A DNA stretch of 64,000 nt from CBDANW01 sp965197825 (GCA_965197825.1 CBDANW010000002.1:248001-312000), one strand, 5' to 3'. Counted from the first letter of the stretch, positions 1 to 9,660 are shown. The notes: generated from the sequence alone by a model not told the origin. Numbers and translations are program-made.

Positions 1-429
1 ATCGCAGTCGGCAGGCTCGAGTGGGGGCGAGTGGAGCTTCCGATTCTTGGCTGGAAACGATCAGAAACAGAGCAAAACAGGCCATCAACTGGCAATTTGG
101 GGCGATTTGGGGGCTTATCGTGTCCATTTTTGCGCTTAATCGCGCAGACAATGAGAAGACGCTTAACGCCTAGATCGCGTCTGAGGAGAAGGCGAATAGC
201 GGAATTCGAATTGGTCAAACCTCGAATTCATCCAGCGGAGCTTTACGGAGGAGACGAAGATGGCTCCGCCAGACGGTGCAGTACAAGGAGCTATCCGCTC
301 TTGTCTGGAAACCATGACAGGGAATTTGGGCCAGTTTGAGTCTGATTGGTGGAGGCCAGTGTCGGAGAGCAGCTTGCTGCTAACCGAGGCCATTCACGAA
401 GTGGGCGCTGGCAGATGCAGCAGGCAGGC
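1..429. other. no gene recognised; 3' flank of recombinase remnant
   Basis: Nothing here reads as a recognisable gene. On the minus strand it lies downstream of the recombinase remnant ending at 430. A stretch at about 307-337 (minus strand TGGCCCAAATTCCCTGT followed by CATGG) recurs at 36574-36614 directly behind another recombinase fragment, so this is probably the shared 3' flank of that recombinase family. Confidence 0.4.
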
Positions 430-1573
430 TCACAGCGTTGCAACGAGCACTCGCTGTTTCTCCCAATCGTCGGGAAGCGGATGATGCAGGAGGTAGCTCG
501 AGGTCAGCCCAACGGGCTGGCGACCTTCGACAATGGCGCGGACAATGTCGGGGGCCAGGAAGGCATAGCGGATTGCCTTGCGCACGCGGTCCGTTGGGAT
601 GGCGTCTTCGGTGGCAATCTGCTCATAGGTTTTGCCTGCTTTGATCCGGTCGAGCCAGAAGAGGGCGTTGGCGATATTGCGCAGGAGTGTGCGGTCGACG
701 GATTTCGTACGGATTTCGTGGGGTTGCCCAGAACGAGCTTGGTCTCGACGCCGCGTCGGCGCAAGCGGAACGGCGCGTGGATACGGAGTGCATCCTCGCG
801 AATGCGGTCGGACCCCATAGAGAGGCAAGCAGCGAACGCATTGCGGTCGAGGAGGATAGACACAGAGCCGGGGCTGATATCGACCCGCCGGATGAGGCGG
901 AGCAGGCGGGCTACCGAGGCACTGTCATTATTACTACCGGAACACAGCCCGTCTAAAAAGCGACGCACCGAGGCGAGCTCTTGCATCGTCGGGGTGTGGG
1001 TCAGCGAGGCCGAGAAGGTCGTGGTATCCACATGCTGTCGGATGAGATGCACGACGGTCTGTTCCAGCATCGGGGCGGGCAGGCGCCAGCCGGAGAGGTC
1101 CTTTTGGCCACTGTGCTGGATGAGGCGCCGGGAGACGTAGTAGCGGAGCCGTTGCCCGTTTTTCTTTTTGGTGTGGCTCGGCGTCAGCCGGTCCCCGGTC
1201 TCGTCGAAGAGCTTGCCTGCCAGTGGGGAAGGGGCGGCGCGGCCCTTCGTCGTGCGTCTCCTTGGTTTGGCAGCCCCTGCCTGCAGCTGCGCCTGGACCG
1301 CGTCCCAGAGCTCCGGAGCAATGATCGATGGATGCTGGCCCTCGTAGACACGCCTCTGGTGCCGGATGCGGCCGGCGTAGAGAGGATTGGTCAGCAGGCA
1401 GTGGAGGTGTCCGCGACGGAACGGCAGCCCTCCTGTCCGGGTTCCATCCGCGGCGAAGCGTTGCTTGGTGCGCAGTCCCAGATGGTCCGCCTCGGCCTTC
1501 ACCTGCCGGAGCGTTCCGTGCTTCCGGTACAGCGCATAGAGCGTCCGACCGTGACCGTGAGCTACCCTCAGAA
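430..1573 (-). pseudogene. large serine recombinase, C-terminal part, frameshifted
   Basis: The minus strand encodes the recombinase domain and C-terminal region of a large serine recombinase (site-specific DNA integration or excision). Visible are the stretch TNPLYAGRIRHQRRVYEG, the Zn-ribbon-like segment with GKLFDETGDRLTPSHTKKK and RYYVSRRL, and a tail with RTLLRNIANALFWLDRIKAG and YEQIATEDAIPTDRVRKAIRY. The tail is in a different frame (430-~715) from the main part (~720-1573), so there is a one-base shift near 715. The catalytic N-terminal resolvase domain is missing because an IS256-type element starts at 1574, and its far side does not resume the gene. Separate N-terminal fragments of close relatives occur at 17931 and 51374. 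Not functional as it stands. Confidence 0.85.
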
Positions 1574-2915
1574 GGTGTGGAAATAAAGTAAAGGCGGAGT
1601 AACCTTCCGCGTCACGAAACACGGCCTGAAGGGGCCAACGGAAGGAGACACCGCCATGAAGGAAAAGACCACAGGACGACGGAGCTCGTCAAGGGTGGCT
1701 TGGGAGTCGCTGGAGAAGTGGGCGAGGCTTGAGATCCAGGATTGGGTGCAGGAGCTGATGGTAGCCGAAGTCACGGAGCTTCTCGGGCGTGAGAAATCGG
1801 AGAGACGGAAGCCCGTGGACACAACGGCGGGCTATCGAAATGGATACGGTAAGCCTCGGAAGCTGACGATGAGCGTGGGCACAGTGACGGTTCGCCGGCC
1901 GAGAGTACGGAACGTGGAGGAGAGGTTCGAAAGTCGAGTGCTTCCGCTGTTCAAGCGTCGGAGCGAAACGGTGAGCGAGTTGATTCCGGAGCTGTACCTG
2001 CATGGACTAGCTCACGGAGATTTCGATCTGGCGCTCCGCGGGCTTCTAGGGGAGGACGCTCCACTTTCTCCCAGCACGGTGTCGCGGCTGAAACAGAAAT
2101 GGCAGGGAGAGTACGAGCAGTGGCTAGCTAGCCCACTGGAAGAACTCGAGCTCGTGTACCTGTGGGTAGATGGCGTGTACGTGAAGGCCGGCCTTGAGAA
2201 GGACAAGGCGGCGGTGCTAGTTGCGGTTGGTGGCCTGTCCGACGGGACGAAAATCGTCCTGACGCTGGAGGCCGGGCATCGAGAATCCGAAGCGTCATGG
2301 TCGTCGCTGCTACGGAGACTGAAGAAGCGCGGTCTGAGATGTCCCCGTTTGGTGATCGGTGACGGTCATCTCGGCATCTGGGCCGCGACCCGAAACGTAT
2401 TTCCAGAAGCTGAGGAACAGCGGTGCTGGAACCACCGAATCCTCAACGTACTGGACCGGATTCCGAAAAGGGACCAGGCGCAGGCCAAGCCGCTGTTGAC
2501 GGCGATCCCCTACGCCACCAGCCTGCAGGAGTGCGAGACGAAGAAGGCCAAGTTCCAGGATTGGTGCTTGCGCAAGGGTCTTCCGGGGGCCGCGCACGTG
2601 CTCGACGAGGACTGGGAGCGGATGGTCAGCTTCTATTCCTTTCCCAAGCCTCACTGGCAACACCTTCGCACGAGCAACGTCGTGGAGTCACCGTTCGCTG
2701 CACTGAGATTGAGAACGGATGCGGCCAAAAGGTTCAAGAAAGTCGAGTCCGCCACTGCGACAATCTTCAAACTGCTTCTGGTTGCGGAGAAGAATTTTCG
2801 CCGGCTCAACGCACCGGAGCTGATGCGAGAGGTTCACCTGGGCGTTCGATTTGAAGATGGAGACAGGGTAACGGAGTCGTCGAAGGTTGCTGCTGCCTGA
2901 ACTTTTTTACACACC
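1574..2915 (+). mobile_element. IS256-family element, type beta (complete)
   Basis: The left end GGTGTGGAAATAAAGT and the inverted right end GGTGTGTAAAAAAGTT bracket a single transposase gene, giving a 1342-bp element. The flanks (CCTCAGAA left, TATTGACA right) are not a target duplication, and the interrupted recombinase does not continue on the right, so DNA next to the insertion was deleted or rearranged. Confidence 0.85.
1656..2900 (+). CDS. IS256-family (mutator) transposase, 414 aa
   Basis: DDE transposase of the IS256 family; it moves the element at 1574-2915. The catalytic residues are readable: D172 (in LWVDGVYVK), D236 (in VIGDGHLGIW) and E344 (in TSNVVESPFA), with the C257-x2-H260 pair typical of the family between the second D and the E. 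The length matches the family's usual 390-420 aa, and no stop or frameshift is seen. The ATG at 1656 is preceded by GGAAGGAG with good spacing. The protein is clearly different from the 416-aa IS-alpha transposase that dominates the window, so this is a separate lineage present once here. It looks intact and potentially active. Confidence 0.93.
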   Translation: MKEKTTGRRSSSRVAWESLEKWARLEIQDWVQELMVAEVTELLGREKSERRKPVDTTAGYRNGYGKPRKLTMSVGTVTVRRPRVRNVEERFESRVLPLFKRRSETVSELIPELYLHGLAHGDFDLALRGLLGEDAPLSPSTVSRLKQKWQGEYEQWLASPLEELELVYLWVDGVYVKAGLEKDKAAVLVAVGGLSDGTKIVLTLEAGHRESEASWSSLLRRLKKRGLRCPRLVIGDGHLGIWAATRNVFPEAEEQRCWNHRILNVLDRIPKRDQAQAKPLLTAIPYATSLQECETKKAKFQDWCLRKGLPGAAHVLDEDWERMVSFYSFPKPHWQHLRTSNVVESPFAALRLRTDAAKRFKKVESATATIFKLLLVAEKNFRRLNAPELMREVHLGVRFEDGDRVTESSKVAAA

Positions 2916-3065
2916 TATTGACAAGAGCTCAAGGCACCTCGAATCAATGACAAGCGAGTTATACGCGACGTATCTATCAGCTGTGTGACATACTTGCTGG
3001 ATGGAAATTCATCAAAAAGAACTCGTGGCCTTGCGCTGCAACCCAAAGCAAAAGACTATCTCGTT

Positions 3066-3387
3066 CCCGTCCTGTGCCAAAACTCGGCCCTTTTGAAAGA
3101 CCATGGCTGTAATTTAATGCACCGTAAAGTCTTAGCGTCATTTTGCCAACACTTAATGGCGGAAGCACCCATGAGGTCTGTGTGAGCAGCAGGGCTGCCC
3201 GATCGAACAACGGCTGCCTGACCAACAGTAGGAATTGCACATGGTACGTCATGATGGATCCGAAGATAACACCCTCGGGCCAGACGATTGTAAAGCCCAC
3301 AGCCCTTGGCACCGTCGCAAAACACAGACGCTAAGCTGCTGATTTATCGGTTATTTCAAGAGGGCCGAGTTTTGGCACAGGACGGGG
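3066..3387 (+). repeat. MITE-like repeat A1, full length (copy 1)
   Basis: About 322 bp bounded by inverted ends CGTCCTGTGCCAAAACTCGG and its complement. Reading inward from the right end on the minus strand comes the 5' region and start (MMTYHVQFLLLV) of the integrase-type transposase seen whole-length at 33779-34502. Reading from the left end comes about 75 bp of repeat family B (CCAACACTTAATGGCGG). It therefore looks like a non-autonomous chimera of two elements. No coding capacity is credible. Flanks 2916-3065 and 3388-3520 hold nothing recognised. Confidence 0.85.
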
Positions 3388-3537
3388 TGAAACGACGGAA
3401 CGTTCCACGCCCGCGCATCTCAAGAAACTTAAGCAACTCTTCGAGGACGCTCCAAGCCTCTAGCCGACTGCCACTAACCCCGCCCCAAGCGGTTGTGGTC
3501 CCTGGATAAGTAGATTCTGCAGGAGGTGATAAAGAGT

Positions 3538-4233
3538 TTGCGGTTGCTTGTGGCCCGGATTCGCAGACTGGAATTCATGAGCGTGGTGACTTTCGTCCGG
3601 AACGCCATCGCAGACTATAGGAGTACGGCGTCTCTAGTGCCGAGTTCCCGGCACCTCGCTCGGGCGATGGTGAGGCCGCTGTGTGGCAAGGCGCCTCGGG
3701 TCGTGGTCGAGTTCGGTCCGGGAACAGGCGTGATGACCCGCGAATTGCTTCAGCTGATGCCGGATGACGGCACTCTGCTCGCGTTCGAGATCAGCGAGCG
3801 GTTCGTGACGTACCTGCGCGAGACCGTTCCGGACCCGCGCTTGCAAATCGTGCAAGCGAGCGCGGAGACCGCAGCGATGGAACTGAGTCGTCGCGGCATC
3901 GAACAGGTTGACGGGGTCGTGTCGTCTCTGGGCATCAGCTTCATGGACATGGGGTCGGTGGACGCGCTCTTCCGCCCTCTCCTGTCGCACTTGGGCAAGA
4001 AAGGCACGATCACTCAGTTCCAATATGTCACATCCGCATGGGGCTCCATGGCTGGCGTGTTCAGTATTTCGATGCGGGCAGTTATGAAGCGCTACTTCCG
4101 TTGCGTCCAATCGACCTGCGTGTGGCTGAACCTGCCGCCCGCTTTCGTGATCACCGGCCACGGGGCACGGACCGCCGCCGAGGCTCCGTCGAACGGAATC
4201 GAAATCGAGAGCCTCCGGTATACTCGCAACTAG
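3538..4233 (+). CDS. phospholipid N-methyltransferase-like SAM methyltransferase
   Basis: Class I SAM-dependent methyltransferase of the PmtA / rRNA-dimethylase-like group. PmtA enzymes methylate phosphatidylethanolamine at the inner membrane. The entry motif YRSTASLVPSSRHLARAM and the SAM-binding loop VVEFGPGTGVMT fit the family, as does FEISERFV for the second SAM contact. The C-terminus (WLNLPPAFV then about 25 residues) is slightly longer than usual. Start choice is uncertain: AGGAGG at 3521-3526 favours the TTG at 3538, while ATG 3577 (MSVVTFVRNAIADYR) gives the more family-like N-terminus but has no clear ribosome site. A GTG at 3526 overlaps the ribosome site and is unlikely. It stands alone between repeat-derived DNA and looks intact. 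Confidence 0.75.
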   Translation: MRLLVARIRRLEFMSVVTFVRNAIADYRSTASLVPSSRHLARAMVRPLCGKAPRVVVEFGPGTGVMTRELLQLMPDDGTLLAFEISERFVTYLRETVPDPRLQIVQASAETAAMELSRRGIEQVDGVVSSLGISFMDMGSVDALFRPLLSHLGKKGTITQFQYVTSAWGSMAGVFSISMRAVMKRYFRCVQSTCVWLNLPPAFVITGHGARTAAEAPSNGIEIESLRYTRN

Positions 4234-4263
4234 CAGATCGATCGGTGCCTTTCGGCGGGCTTG

Positions 4264-4311
4264 TGATCCGCAAAAAGAAGATCGCGTATTGACGGGCAGA
4301 CAGCCATGGGA
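4264..4311 (+). repeat. repeat D, right-end type, single end
   Basis: TGTGATCCGCAAAAAGAAG and the next ~30 bases are almost identical to 37754-37801, and the first 20 match the right end of the complete small element at 18958-19051. Confidence 0.7.
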
Positions 4312-4358
4312 GTTGAGGTACTGCGAACTCGTCTTCGCCTCGGTGGAGATTCTGCACG

Positions 4359-4376
4359 GTACTGTCAAGTTGAGGC
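4359..4376 (+). repeat. repeat F end (GTACTGTCAAGTTGAGGC)
   Basis: Same 18-bp end as at 34621. Here the element stops after it and runs straight into a fragment of the integrase-type IS. Confidence 0.55.
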
Positions 4377-4667
4377 GAGCCTGCGCCGGTCGTCGTCCGA
4401 GAGCCTGAGACGCTTGCCCCGAAGCCCGGCTCGGAGCACACGGTTCTCCTCTTACTGGTAGTCGATCACATCTTGCTGCTGGCGGTTGACCCAGCCAGCT
4501 AGAACGAGCAGTAGGAATTGCACGTGGTACGTCATCATGGATCTGAAGATAACACCCTCGGGCCAGACGATTGTAAAGCCCACGGCCCTTGGCCCGGTCG
4601 CAAACACAGACACTAAGCTGCTGATTTATGGCCTATTTCAAAAGGGCTGAGTTTTGGCACAGGACGC
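4377..4667 (-). pseudogene. 5' end of integrase-type IS with family-A terminus
   Basis: On the minus strand this starts at the A terminus (4667), passes the non-coding leader and enters the transposase reading frame MMTYHVQFLLLVLAGWVNRQQQ, then the charged helix LRGKRLRLSDDDRRR, and breaks off at 4377. A stop lies in the frame after VIDYQ. It matches 34206-34502 closely. It carries only about 55 codons, so it is a dead end-fragment. Confidence 0.8.
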
Positions 4668-5800
4668 GCAAGCTCGACGAAGCGCTGTCGCGCGGGTTCC
4701 AGCGCCGCGTATAGCCTGTCCTGGCTCGCCTTGGGGTCGAAGTACACCCGCCCGAAGGTCTCGACATCGTCGGACATGAACACGCCGAAGTTGAGCAGTC
4801 TGCCCTGAATCTCGTAGAGGAGGTTGGGGTCGGTCTCCTCCGAGAGCAAAGTGGTCTCGTAGTACGGCTCGAAAGCCTTCCTGATCTCCTCGGCTTCGTT
4901 GGCGAAGTCGAGCACCATCGTGCCCTTCTTGCCGAGATGCGTGCGGTTCAGGCGGGACAGCGTCTGGACCGCGTTCACACCGCCGAGCTTCTTGTCCACG
5001 TACATCGTGTGGAGCAAGGGCTGGTCGAAACCGGTCTGGAACTTGTTGGCAACCACCAGGAAGCGGTACTCGGGCTTGTCGAACTCGGCTGCCGTCTGCC
5101 GCTCGCCGATGACCCGCTCTTGATCGGCCGAGTTCATGCTGGACTCCGTGTAGGATTCGCCACGGTCCTTCACCGTTCCAGAGAAGGCGACGAGCGCTTT
5201 CCAGGGATGGCCCTTCTCGGCCAAGTAGCGATCCAGGGCGAGCTTGGTGTGTACCGCGTGCAGGCGCGAGCGCGTCACAATCATCGCCTTGGCCCGCCCG
5301 GCGATCTTGCCCGCGACCTGTGCCGCGAAATGCTCTACACAGATAGCGATCTTCTCGCGGATCGCATGCCGGTGCAGCTCGACGAAGGACTTGAGCAGAT
5401 ACTCCGCCTGTCGCTTGTCGTACCGTGGATCGTCCTCGATCTTCTTCAGCAGACGCCAGTACGCCTTGTAGGTCGTGTAGTTCGCGAGCACATCGAGGAT
5501 GAACCCTTCTTTGATCGCCTGTCGCATGCTGTAGCGGTGGAAGGGCTCGAACTTTCCGTCCGGTCGCTTCCGGCCGAAGAGCTCAAGGGTCTTGGGCTTC
5601 GGGGTCGCCGTAAAGGCGAACGTCGAGAGGTTCGGCATCCGTCCACGACTTCGAATTTCCTTGAGGATCCGGTTCTCGACCTCCTCTTCCGGGGTCTCGG
5701 CACCCGCTTCCTCTTTTTCGGCGTCTTCACTCGGGGCAGGACGGACATGCGTCAAAACACGGGATTTCTCCAACACCGAAATGGGGGAGAAACACCACAG
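4668..5800 (-). pseudogene. hsdR: type I restriction HsdR, internal fragment
   Basis: Encodes the second helicase lobe and following region of a type I restriction motor subunit. Visible: FAFTATPKPKTLELFG (motif III), FRVV-type segment replaced by YRFLVVANKFQTGFDQP, MYVDKKLGGVNAVQTLSRLNR (motif VI) and TMVLDFANEAEEI. The nuclease domain and Walker A lobe are absent upstream (the frame opens at a palindromic repeat at 5817) and the C-terminus is cut at the family-A end (4667), where the last codons are supplied by the repeat. About 370 of some 1000 residues remain. It differs in subtype from the HsdR at 30973, so the two are not halves of one gene. Confidence 0.88.
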
Positions 5801-5816
5801 TCGCGAGGGACAGAAG

Positions 5817-5866
5817 TTTCGGTGACAGCTACTTCATCTAAAAAGATGAGGTAGCTGTCACCGAAA
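5817..5866. repeat. 23-bp palindrome with 4-nt loop
   Basis: Arms 5817-5839 (starting TTTCGGTGACAGCTAC) and 5844-5866 pair at 22 of 23 positions around AAAA. It begins four bases beyond the stop of the KamA-family gene and ends at the truncated hsdR. It resembles REP/RAYT-type palindromes; it could also act as a terminator, although no T-run follows. Confidence 0.8.
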
Positions 5867-5870
5867 TAGC

Positions 5871-7271
5871 TTACGGGTTTATCGTTGGAGAGAAGGCGTG
5901 GTGGCGGCTTGGCTTGTGGCGCGCTTCGATCTGTCGGAGCGGCGTCTCGAAGAAGAACTCTTTTTCACCGAATGCCGGCTCCAGCTGATCCAGCCAGGTC
6001 GCTTCGGGGTCGAAGCGTGCGAAGAAGGGGCGGGCCACCCAGCGAGGGTCCCGTGCTTGAATGAACTTCAACACGAAGACCTTTTCGCCTCCTATCTGGG
6101 CCACGCCGTCCACGAGAACTTTGCCGGGAGTCGCCGACATGGAAGGCCCTCGCACGGTGCGGGCCAGCCCGGATACCTGTCGATAGGCGTCATTGAAGAT
6201 CTGCAGGGCTCGGGCCAGCGGGATCTCGAAGTAGTCCTTGGCGCCAGTATCCCGCTCCACGAACATGTAATACGGAATCGCGCCTACGCGAACCTGGCGA
6301 CGCCACATCTTTGCCCAAGCTGCGGCGCTATCGTTTACACGCCGAATCACGGGTGCTTGACACCGGATCACGGCACCCGTGTCCCGGATTCGGTGCACCG
6401 CCTTCCGGGAGATCGGCGTTCCGAGCTCGCGCGGGTGGCTGTAGTGGGCCATGACCGCGACACTCCGCCCGCTGTCTCTAATCTCCTCGAAGAGGCGCAG
6501 GAGATCGTCCGCATCATCATCAGTAACGAATCGGTACGGCCAATAGGCGGGCGCCTTGGTGCCAAAGCGGATCGAGACGATGTGATCGAGCGACGGATCG
6601 AGAAGAGGCTCCACGTACCTGCGGAGGACCTGAGTCTTCATGATCATCGGGTCGCCGCCGGTGAAGATCACGTTCGTCACTTCTCGGTGGCTGCGTAGGT
6701 AAGACACGAGGGAATCTGCCTCGCGCGCCGCGAACTTGAGCTCGTCGATCCCGACGAACTGCGCCCACCGGAAGCAATAGGTGCAGTACGCGTGGCACGT
6801 TTGGCCCGCGGCCGGGAAGAAGAGCACGGTCTCCGCGTACTTGTGCTGCAATCCCGCAACCGGTTGCCCTCCAACCTGCGGCACATTGAGCTCCATTTGC
6901 AGCGCGGGGTGAGGGTTTAGAGTCTGCTGGATCTCCCGGGCGGCCATTTGGACTTCGTCTTCGGTAGCGCCGCCTCGAACGAGAGCGAACATCCTCGCGA
7001 AGTCCTCCTGCTTCAACATGTCTAGCTGAGGGAACGTGAGCTGGTAGATGGGATCGTCGGGGATGTTGGACCAATCGATAAGCTCCTCGACGACGTAGTT
7101 GTTGACCCTGAACGGAAGGACGGCCGAAACCGCCTTCATCGAGGTAAGCTCGGTGGGCGATAGCCTTTCGAGCTGCGGTATCTGATCCATGTGCCGGCGC
7201 GTATAGATCTGTAAACGGCGGCTGTCGGGGGATTGATCTCGCTTGTCGTTGGCATGTTGCTTTTCGTGCAT
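5871..7271 (-). CDS. KamA-family radical SAM aminomutase
   Basis: Radical SAM protein of the lysine 2,3-aminomutase family, 466 aa. These enzymes use a 4Fe-4S cluster, SAM and PLP to move an amino group between adjacent carbons. The cluster motif is C159-x3-C163-x2-C166 (QTCHAYCTYCFRWAQF); the CTYCFRW form differs from classic KamA (CRHCTRR type), so the substrate may not be lysine. Further family signatures are NVIFTGGDPMIMK, VSIRFGTKAPAYWP and GAIPYYMFVERDTGAKDYF. The ATG at 7271 has GGAGGAC at ideal spacing; a longer in-frame start at 7310 lacks that. The gene is complete, with no neighbour suggesting a pathway. 7272-7525 holds its presumed promoter and nothing else recognised. Confidence 0.88.
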   Translation of the reverse strand: MHEKQHANDKRDQSPDSRRLQIYTRRHMDQIPQLERLSPTELTSMKAVSAVLPFRVNNYVVEELIDWSNIPDDPIYQLTFPQLDMLKQEDFARMFALVRGGATEDEVQMAAREIQQTLNPHPALQMELNVPQVGGQPVAGLQHKYAETVLFFPAAGQTCHAYCTYCFRWAQFVGIDELKFAAREADSLVSYLRSHREVTNVIFTGGDPMIMKTQVLRRYVEPLLDPSLDHIVSIRFGTKAPAYWPYRFVTDDDADDLLRLFEEIRDSGRSVAVMAHYSHPRELGTPISRKAVHRIRDTGAVIRCQAPVIRRVNDSAAAWAKMWRRQVRVGAIPYYMFVERDTGAKDYFEIPLARALQIFNDAYRQVSGLARTVRGPSMSATPGKVLVDGVAQIGGEKVFVLKFIQARDPRWVARPFFARFDPEATWLDQLEPAFGEKEFFFETPLRQIEARHKPSRHHAFSPTINP

Positions 7272-7525
7272 GGTGGCGTCCTCCTCTCTTCTAAGCAAGA
7301 CCGCGGTCACACTCCGACTAGGCGGAATGCAAGTCGAGGTCGTTGTCAGCCCGCCAGGTGGGGAGCATGGGCTGTTAGAACCAAACGCCGGAAAAACGGT
7401 AAGAAGCGAAGATGGCAGTCTGACAAGAAGGTCCGGCGCGCGCTGCTGGAAACCCTTCTCGACTGAGGAATGTTCATTATAACATGATCTCTCTAAGTAT
7501 TCAAGAACAAGCGCTTAACCGGGAC

Positions 7526-8924
7526 GGTGATGTCTTAAGATTCCTGTCAAAGAAAAACGATGTATGGTCCCCAAGCTCAAACCCGTCCCCGTCATGGGGA
7601 CAGAAAAGGAGAACCATACATCATGGGAAAGGTACTACCGAGTCAGCGATTGCTCAAGCAGTTCGAGGAACAACTGGTATTTGGGGAGATGAATCTCTCG
7701 GAGATCGTCCGGTCGGGAGCTCAGATGATGCTTCAATATGCGTTGGAGCGCGAGGTGACGGAGGCGTTGGGTCGAAACTACTATGAGAACGCTCCGGCAA
7801 CGACGAAGGAGAAGGGACGACGCAACGGGTATGAGTCGCATCGGGTCCTCACGGGCGAGGGAGCGGTGACGGTGCAAGTGCCGCGGGTACGAGAAACAGA
7901 GAAGGTGTTTCAGTCAAAGATTCTCGACGCCTACGTGAGCCGGACCGAGAAACTCGATGAACTGATCGCGCGGATGTACGTCCACGGGATGTCGACGCGT
8001 GACATTGAGGCGACGTTCGCGGACGTGCTGAGCGGCACGGGTGTCTCGAAGTCGGTGGTGAGCCGGGTCACACGGTGTCTGTCGGAGGATTTCGAGGCGT
8101 TTCGAAAACGGGATCTCTCGAACGAGAAGCTGTTGTATCTCGAGCTCGACGGCACGTACCTGCGCTACCACCAAGGAGCGGAGAGAAAAGAGCCCATCCT
8201 CGTTGCGACCGGCTATCGCGCTGATGGGACGCGAGTTCTTCTTCATATCGGTGTCGGCAACCGAGAATCCTACGAGAACTGGAAGGGGTTCTTGCAGGAG
8301 ATAGTGGCCCGAGGAATGAGGGAGCCGTTGCTCATCGTGACGGACGGGAATCCTGGAGTGCTCAAAGCGATCGCAGAGGTCTTCCCTCGAAGCCTCAAGC
8401 AACGTTGCCAGAAGCACCGCCTCGAGAACATCCTGGGCAAGGCTCCGAAGGAAGTGCGCGACGAACTCAAGGCGGCCATCCTTGAGTCGTTCCATGCGAA
8501 CAGCTACGAGCAAGGGCTGAAGAAGGGTCGGGAGGTGATCGCTCGGTACCGTCAACGATTCCCGAGCGCGATGAAGTGCATGGAAGAGACCCTCGAAGCG
8601 TGTCTTCAGGCGCTACGCCTTCCTGCGGCGCATCACAAAAGGCTTCGCACGTCGAATCTACTTGAGCGCACGTTCGGAGAGCACAAACGTCGCACAAAGG
8701 TCATTCCTCACTTCTTCACCGAGGAGGCCGCGATGAAACTCTCGTTCGCTGTGCTCTTGGCCGTCGCAAACAAATGGCGCGGCGTGAGGATGGATGTCTT
8801 CGCCGCTAGGAAAGTCGAGGAGCTTCGCAACGAGCTTCTCCCGCAAGGCACGTCGGAGGAATCAGCAGCTTAACCGAGCGCGGGGAACCGTACGGAGATT
8901 TGACAGGAAAATTAAGACTTGACC
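7526..8924 (+). mobile_element. IS-alpha (IS256 family), copy 1, complete
   Basis: Ends GGTGATGTCTTAAGATTCCT (left) and, inverted, GGTCAAGTCTTAATTTTCCT (right); 1399 bp. An exact 8-bp target duplication ACCGGGAC flanks it (7518-7525 and 8925-8932), so the insertion is undisturbed. Confidence 0.97.
7623..8873 (+). CDS. IS256-family transposase (IS-alpha), 416 aa
   Basis: DDE transposase of the mutator/IS256 family. Catalytic D176 (LYLELDGTYL), D241 (LLIVTDGNPG) and E348 (TSNLLERTF) are present, with C262-x2-H265 between. The N-terminus holds the HTH region (EVTEALGRNYYE, RRNGYESHRV) expected to bind the ends. ATG 7623 follows AAAGGAGAACC, and the leader contains an inverted GTCCCC(A/G)T pair. 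Across the copies in this window only a few residues differ; this one has Q..EIVAR at 226-230, ETLEAC at 322-327 and ALRLP at 330-334. Confidence 0.95.
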   Translation: MGKVLPSQRLLKQFEEQLVFGEMNLSEIVRSGAQMMLQYALEREVTEALGRNYYENAPATTKEKGRRNGYESHRVLTGEGAVTVQVPRVRETEKVFQSKILDAYVSRTEKLDELIARMYVHGMSTRDIEATFADVLSGTGVSKSVVSRVTRCLSEDFEAFRKRDLSNEKLLYLELDGTYLRYHQGAERKEPILVATGYRADGTRVLLHIGVGNRESYENWKGFLQEIVARGMREPLLIVTDGNPGVLKAIAEVFPRSLKQRCQKHRLENILGKAPKEVRDELKAAILESFHANSYEQGLKKGREVIARYRQRFPSAMKCMEETLEACLQALRLPAAHHKRLRTSNLLERTFGEHKRRTKVIPHFFTEEAAMKLSFAVLLAVANKWRGVRMDVFAARKVEELRNELLPQGTSEESAA

Positions 8925-9090
8925 ACCGGGACACGACTCCCCTCGCTCGGATTGTGCTATTCTCGGCGACCCGGTGAGTCTCTCCCCTTGGAGAGAACCT
9001 GCTGAAGACAACCAAATTGTACCCTATCACACCTACACATCTGACACGGCAAATTTGTTGCCGCAGAGCAAGCGACGACTCGAGTCTGTT

Positions 9091-9257
9091 ATGGAAAGCT
9101 TGAAGAACATTCTCCTCACCTGGGGCGTGCCGGGCCTTTTCTTCATCTGCCTCCTGGACTCCGCGGGAGTGCCTTTACCAGGCGGACCGGACGCGGTGGT
9201 CATGCTACTTTCATGGCAACGCCCGAACCTGTTGGTCTGGATCGCGCTCGCCGCTGC
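9091..9257 (+). pseudogene. DedA-family membrane protein, N-terminal fragment
   Basis: ATG 9091 opens MESLKNILLTWGVPGLFFIC, then LLDSAGVPLPGGPDAVVMLL: the re-entrant N-terminal segment of a DedA/SNARE-associated protein (inner-membrane lipid scramblase family), followed by the first hydrophobic helix. Homology stops near 9257, where an unrelated trpB2 fragment in the opposite direction begins. No repeat marks the junction. About 55 of ~200 residues remain. Confidence 0.75.
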
Positions 9258-9409
9258 ATTGGAAAAAATGGCTCTAGATCTTCCGGACCAATGGGCTTTC
9301 CCGTCCCAGGATGGAGCACCGGCTTGGGACGATTGGGCATGGATGCCTGGATGTTGTACCAGGCTGTCGGGATGTCTTTCTCGCTGAGCAGGAACTTGGT
9401 CGATTCCAT
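9258..9409 (-). pseudogene. trpB: TrpB2-type tryptophan synthase beta chain, N-terminal fragment
   Basis: Minus strand ATG 9409 gives MESTKFLLSEKDIPTAWYNI, then LHPGTGKPIGPEDLEPFFPM, the characteristic N-terminus of TrpB2 (PLP enzyme making tryptophan from indole and serine). It stops after about 50 residues at the dedA junction, before the catalytic lysine. 9410-9660 is the former upstream region of this gene and holds no other recognisable feature. Confidence 0.75.
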
Positions 9410-9660
9410 AGCCCCCCCTTTGTGTGGAAGCGCAGGCCCAAACCGCCTTATAGTACCGGAGCTCCTACTTCCGCAACCTTGCGGCTGGCCAGCGTATCTG
9501 CGAATAATGTGACCAAGCTAACTGTGAAAGGACTCGGAAACGACGAAATTGAGTGAGTTCGAGCCTTTCGAGCCGAGGCTCCCCACTCCGGAGGGCAGGA
9601 CTCCATGACACCCCTCGAGCTTCCTATCGTCGATCGCCCGAGTTTCGGGGCTCGCCTCCC

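Noticed and set aside
7635..8846. Several long antisense frames across every IS-alpha copy (up to 213 codons)
   Set aside because: They are shadows of the transposase frame, repeated identically at each copy, with no family resemblance.
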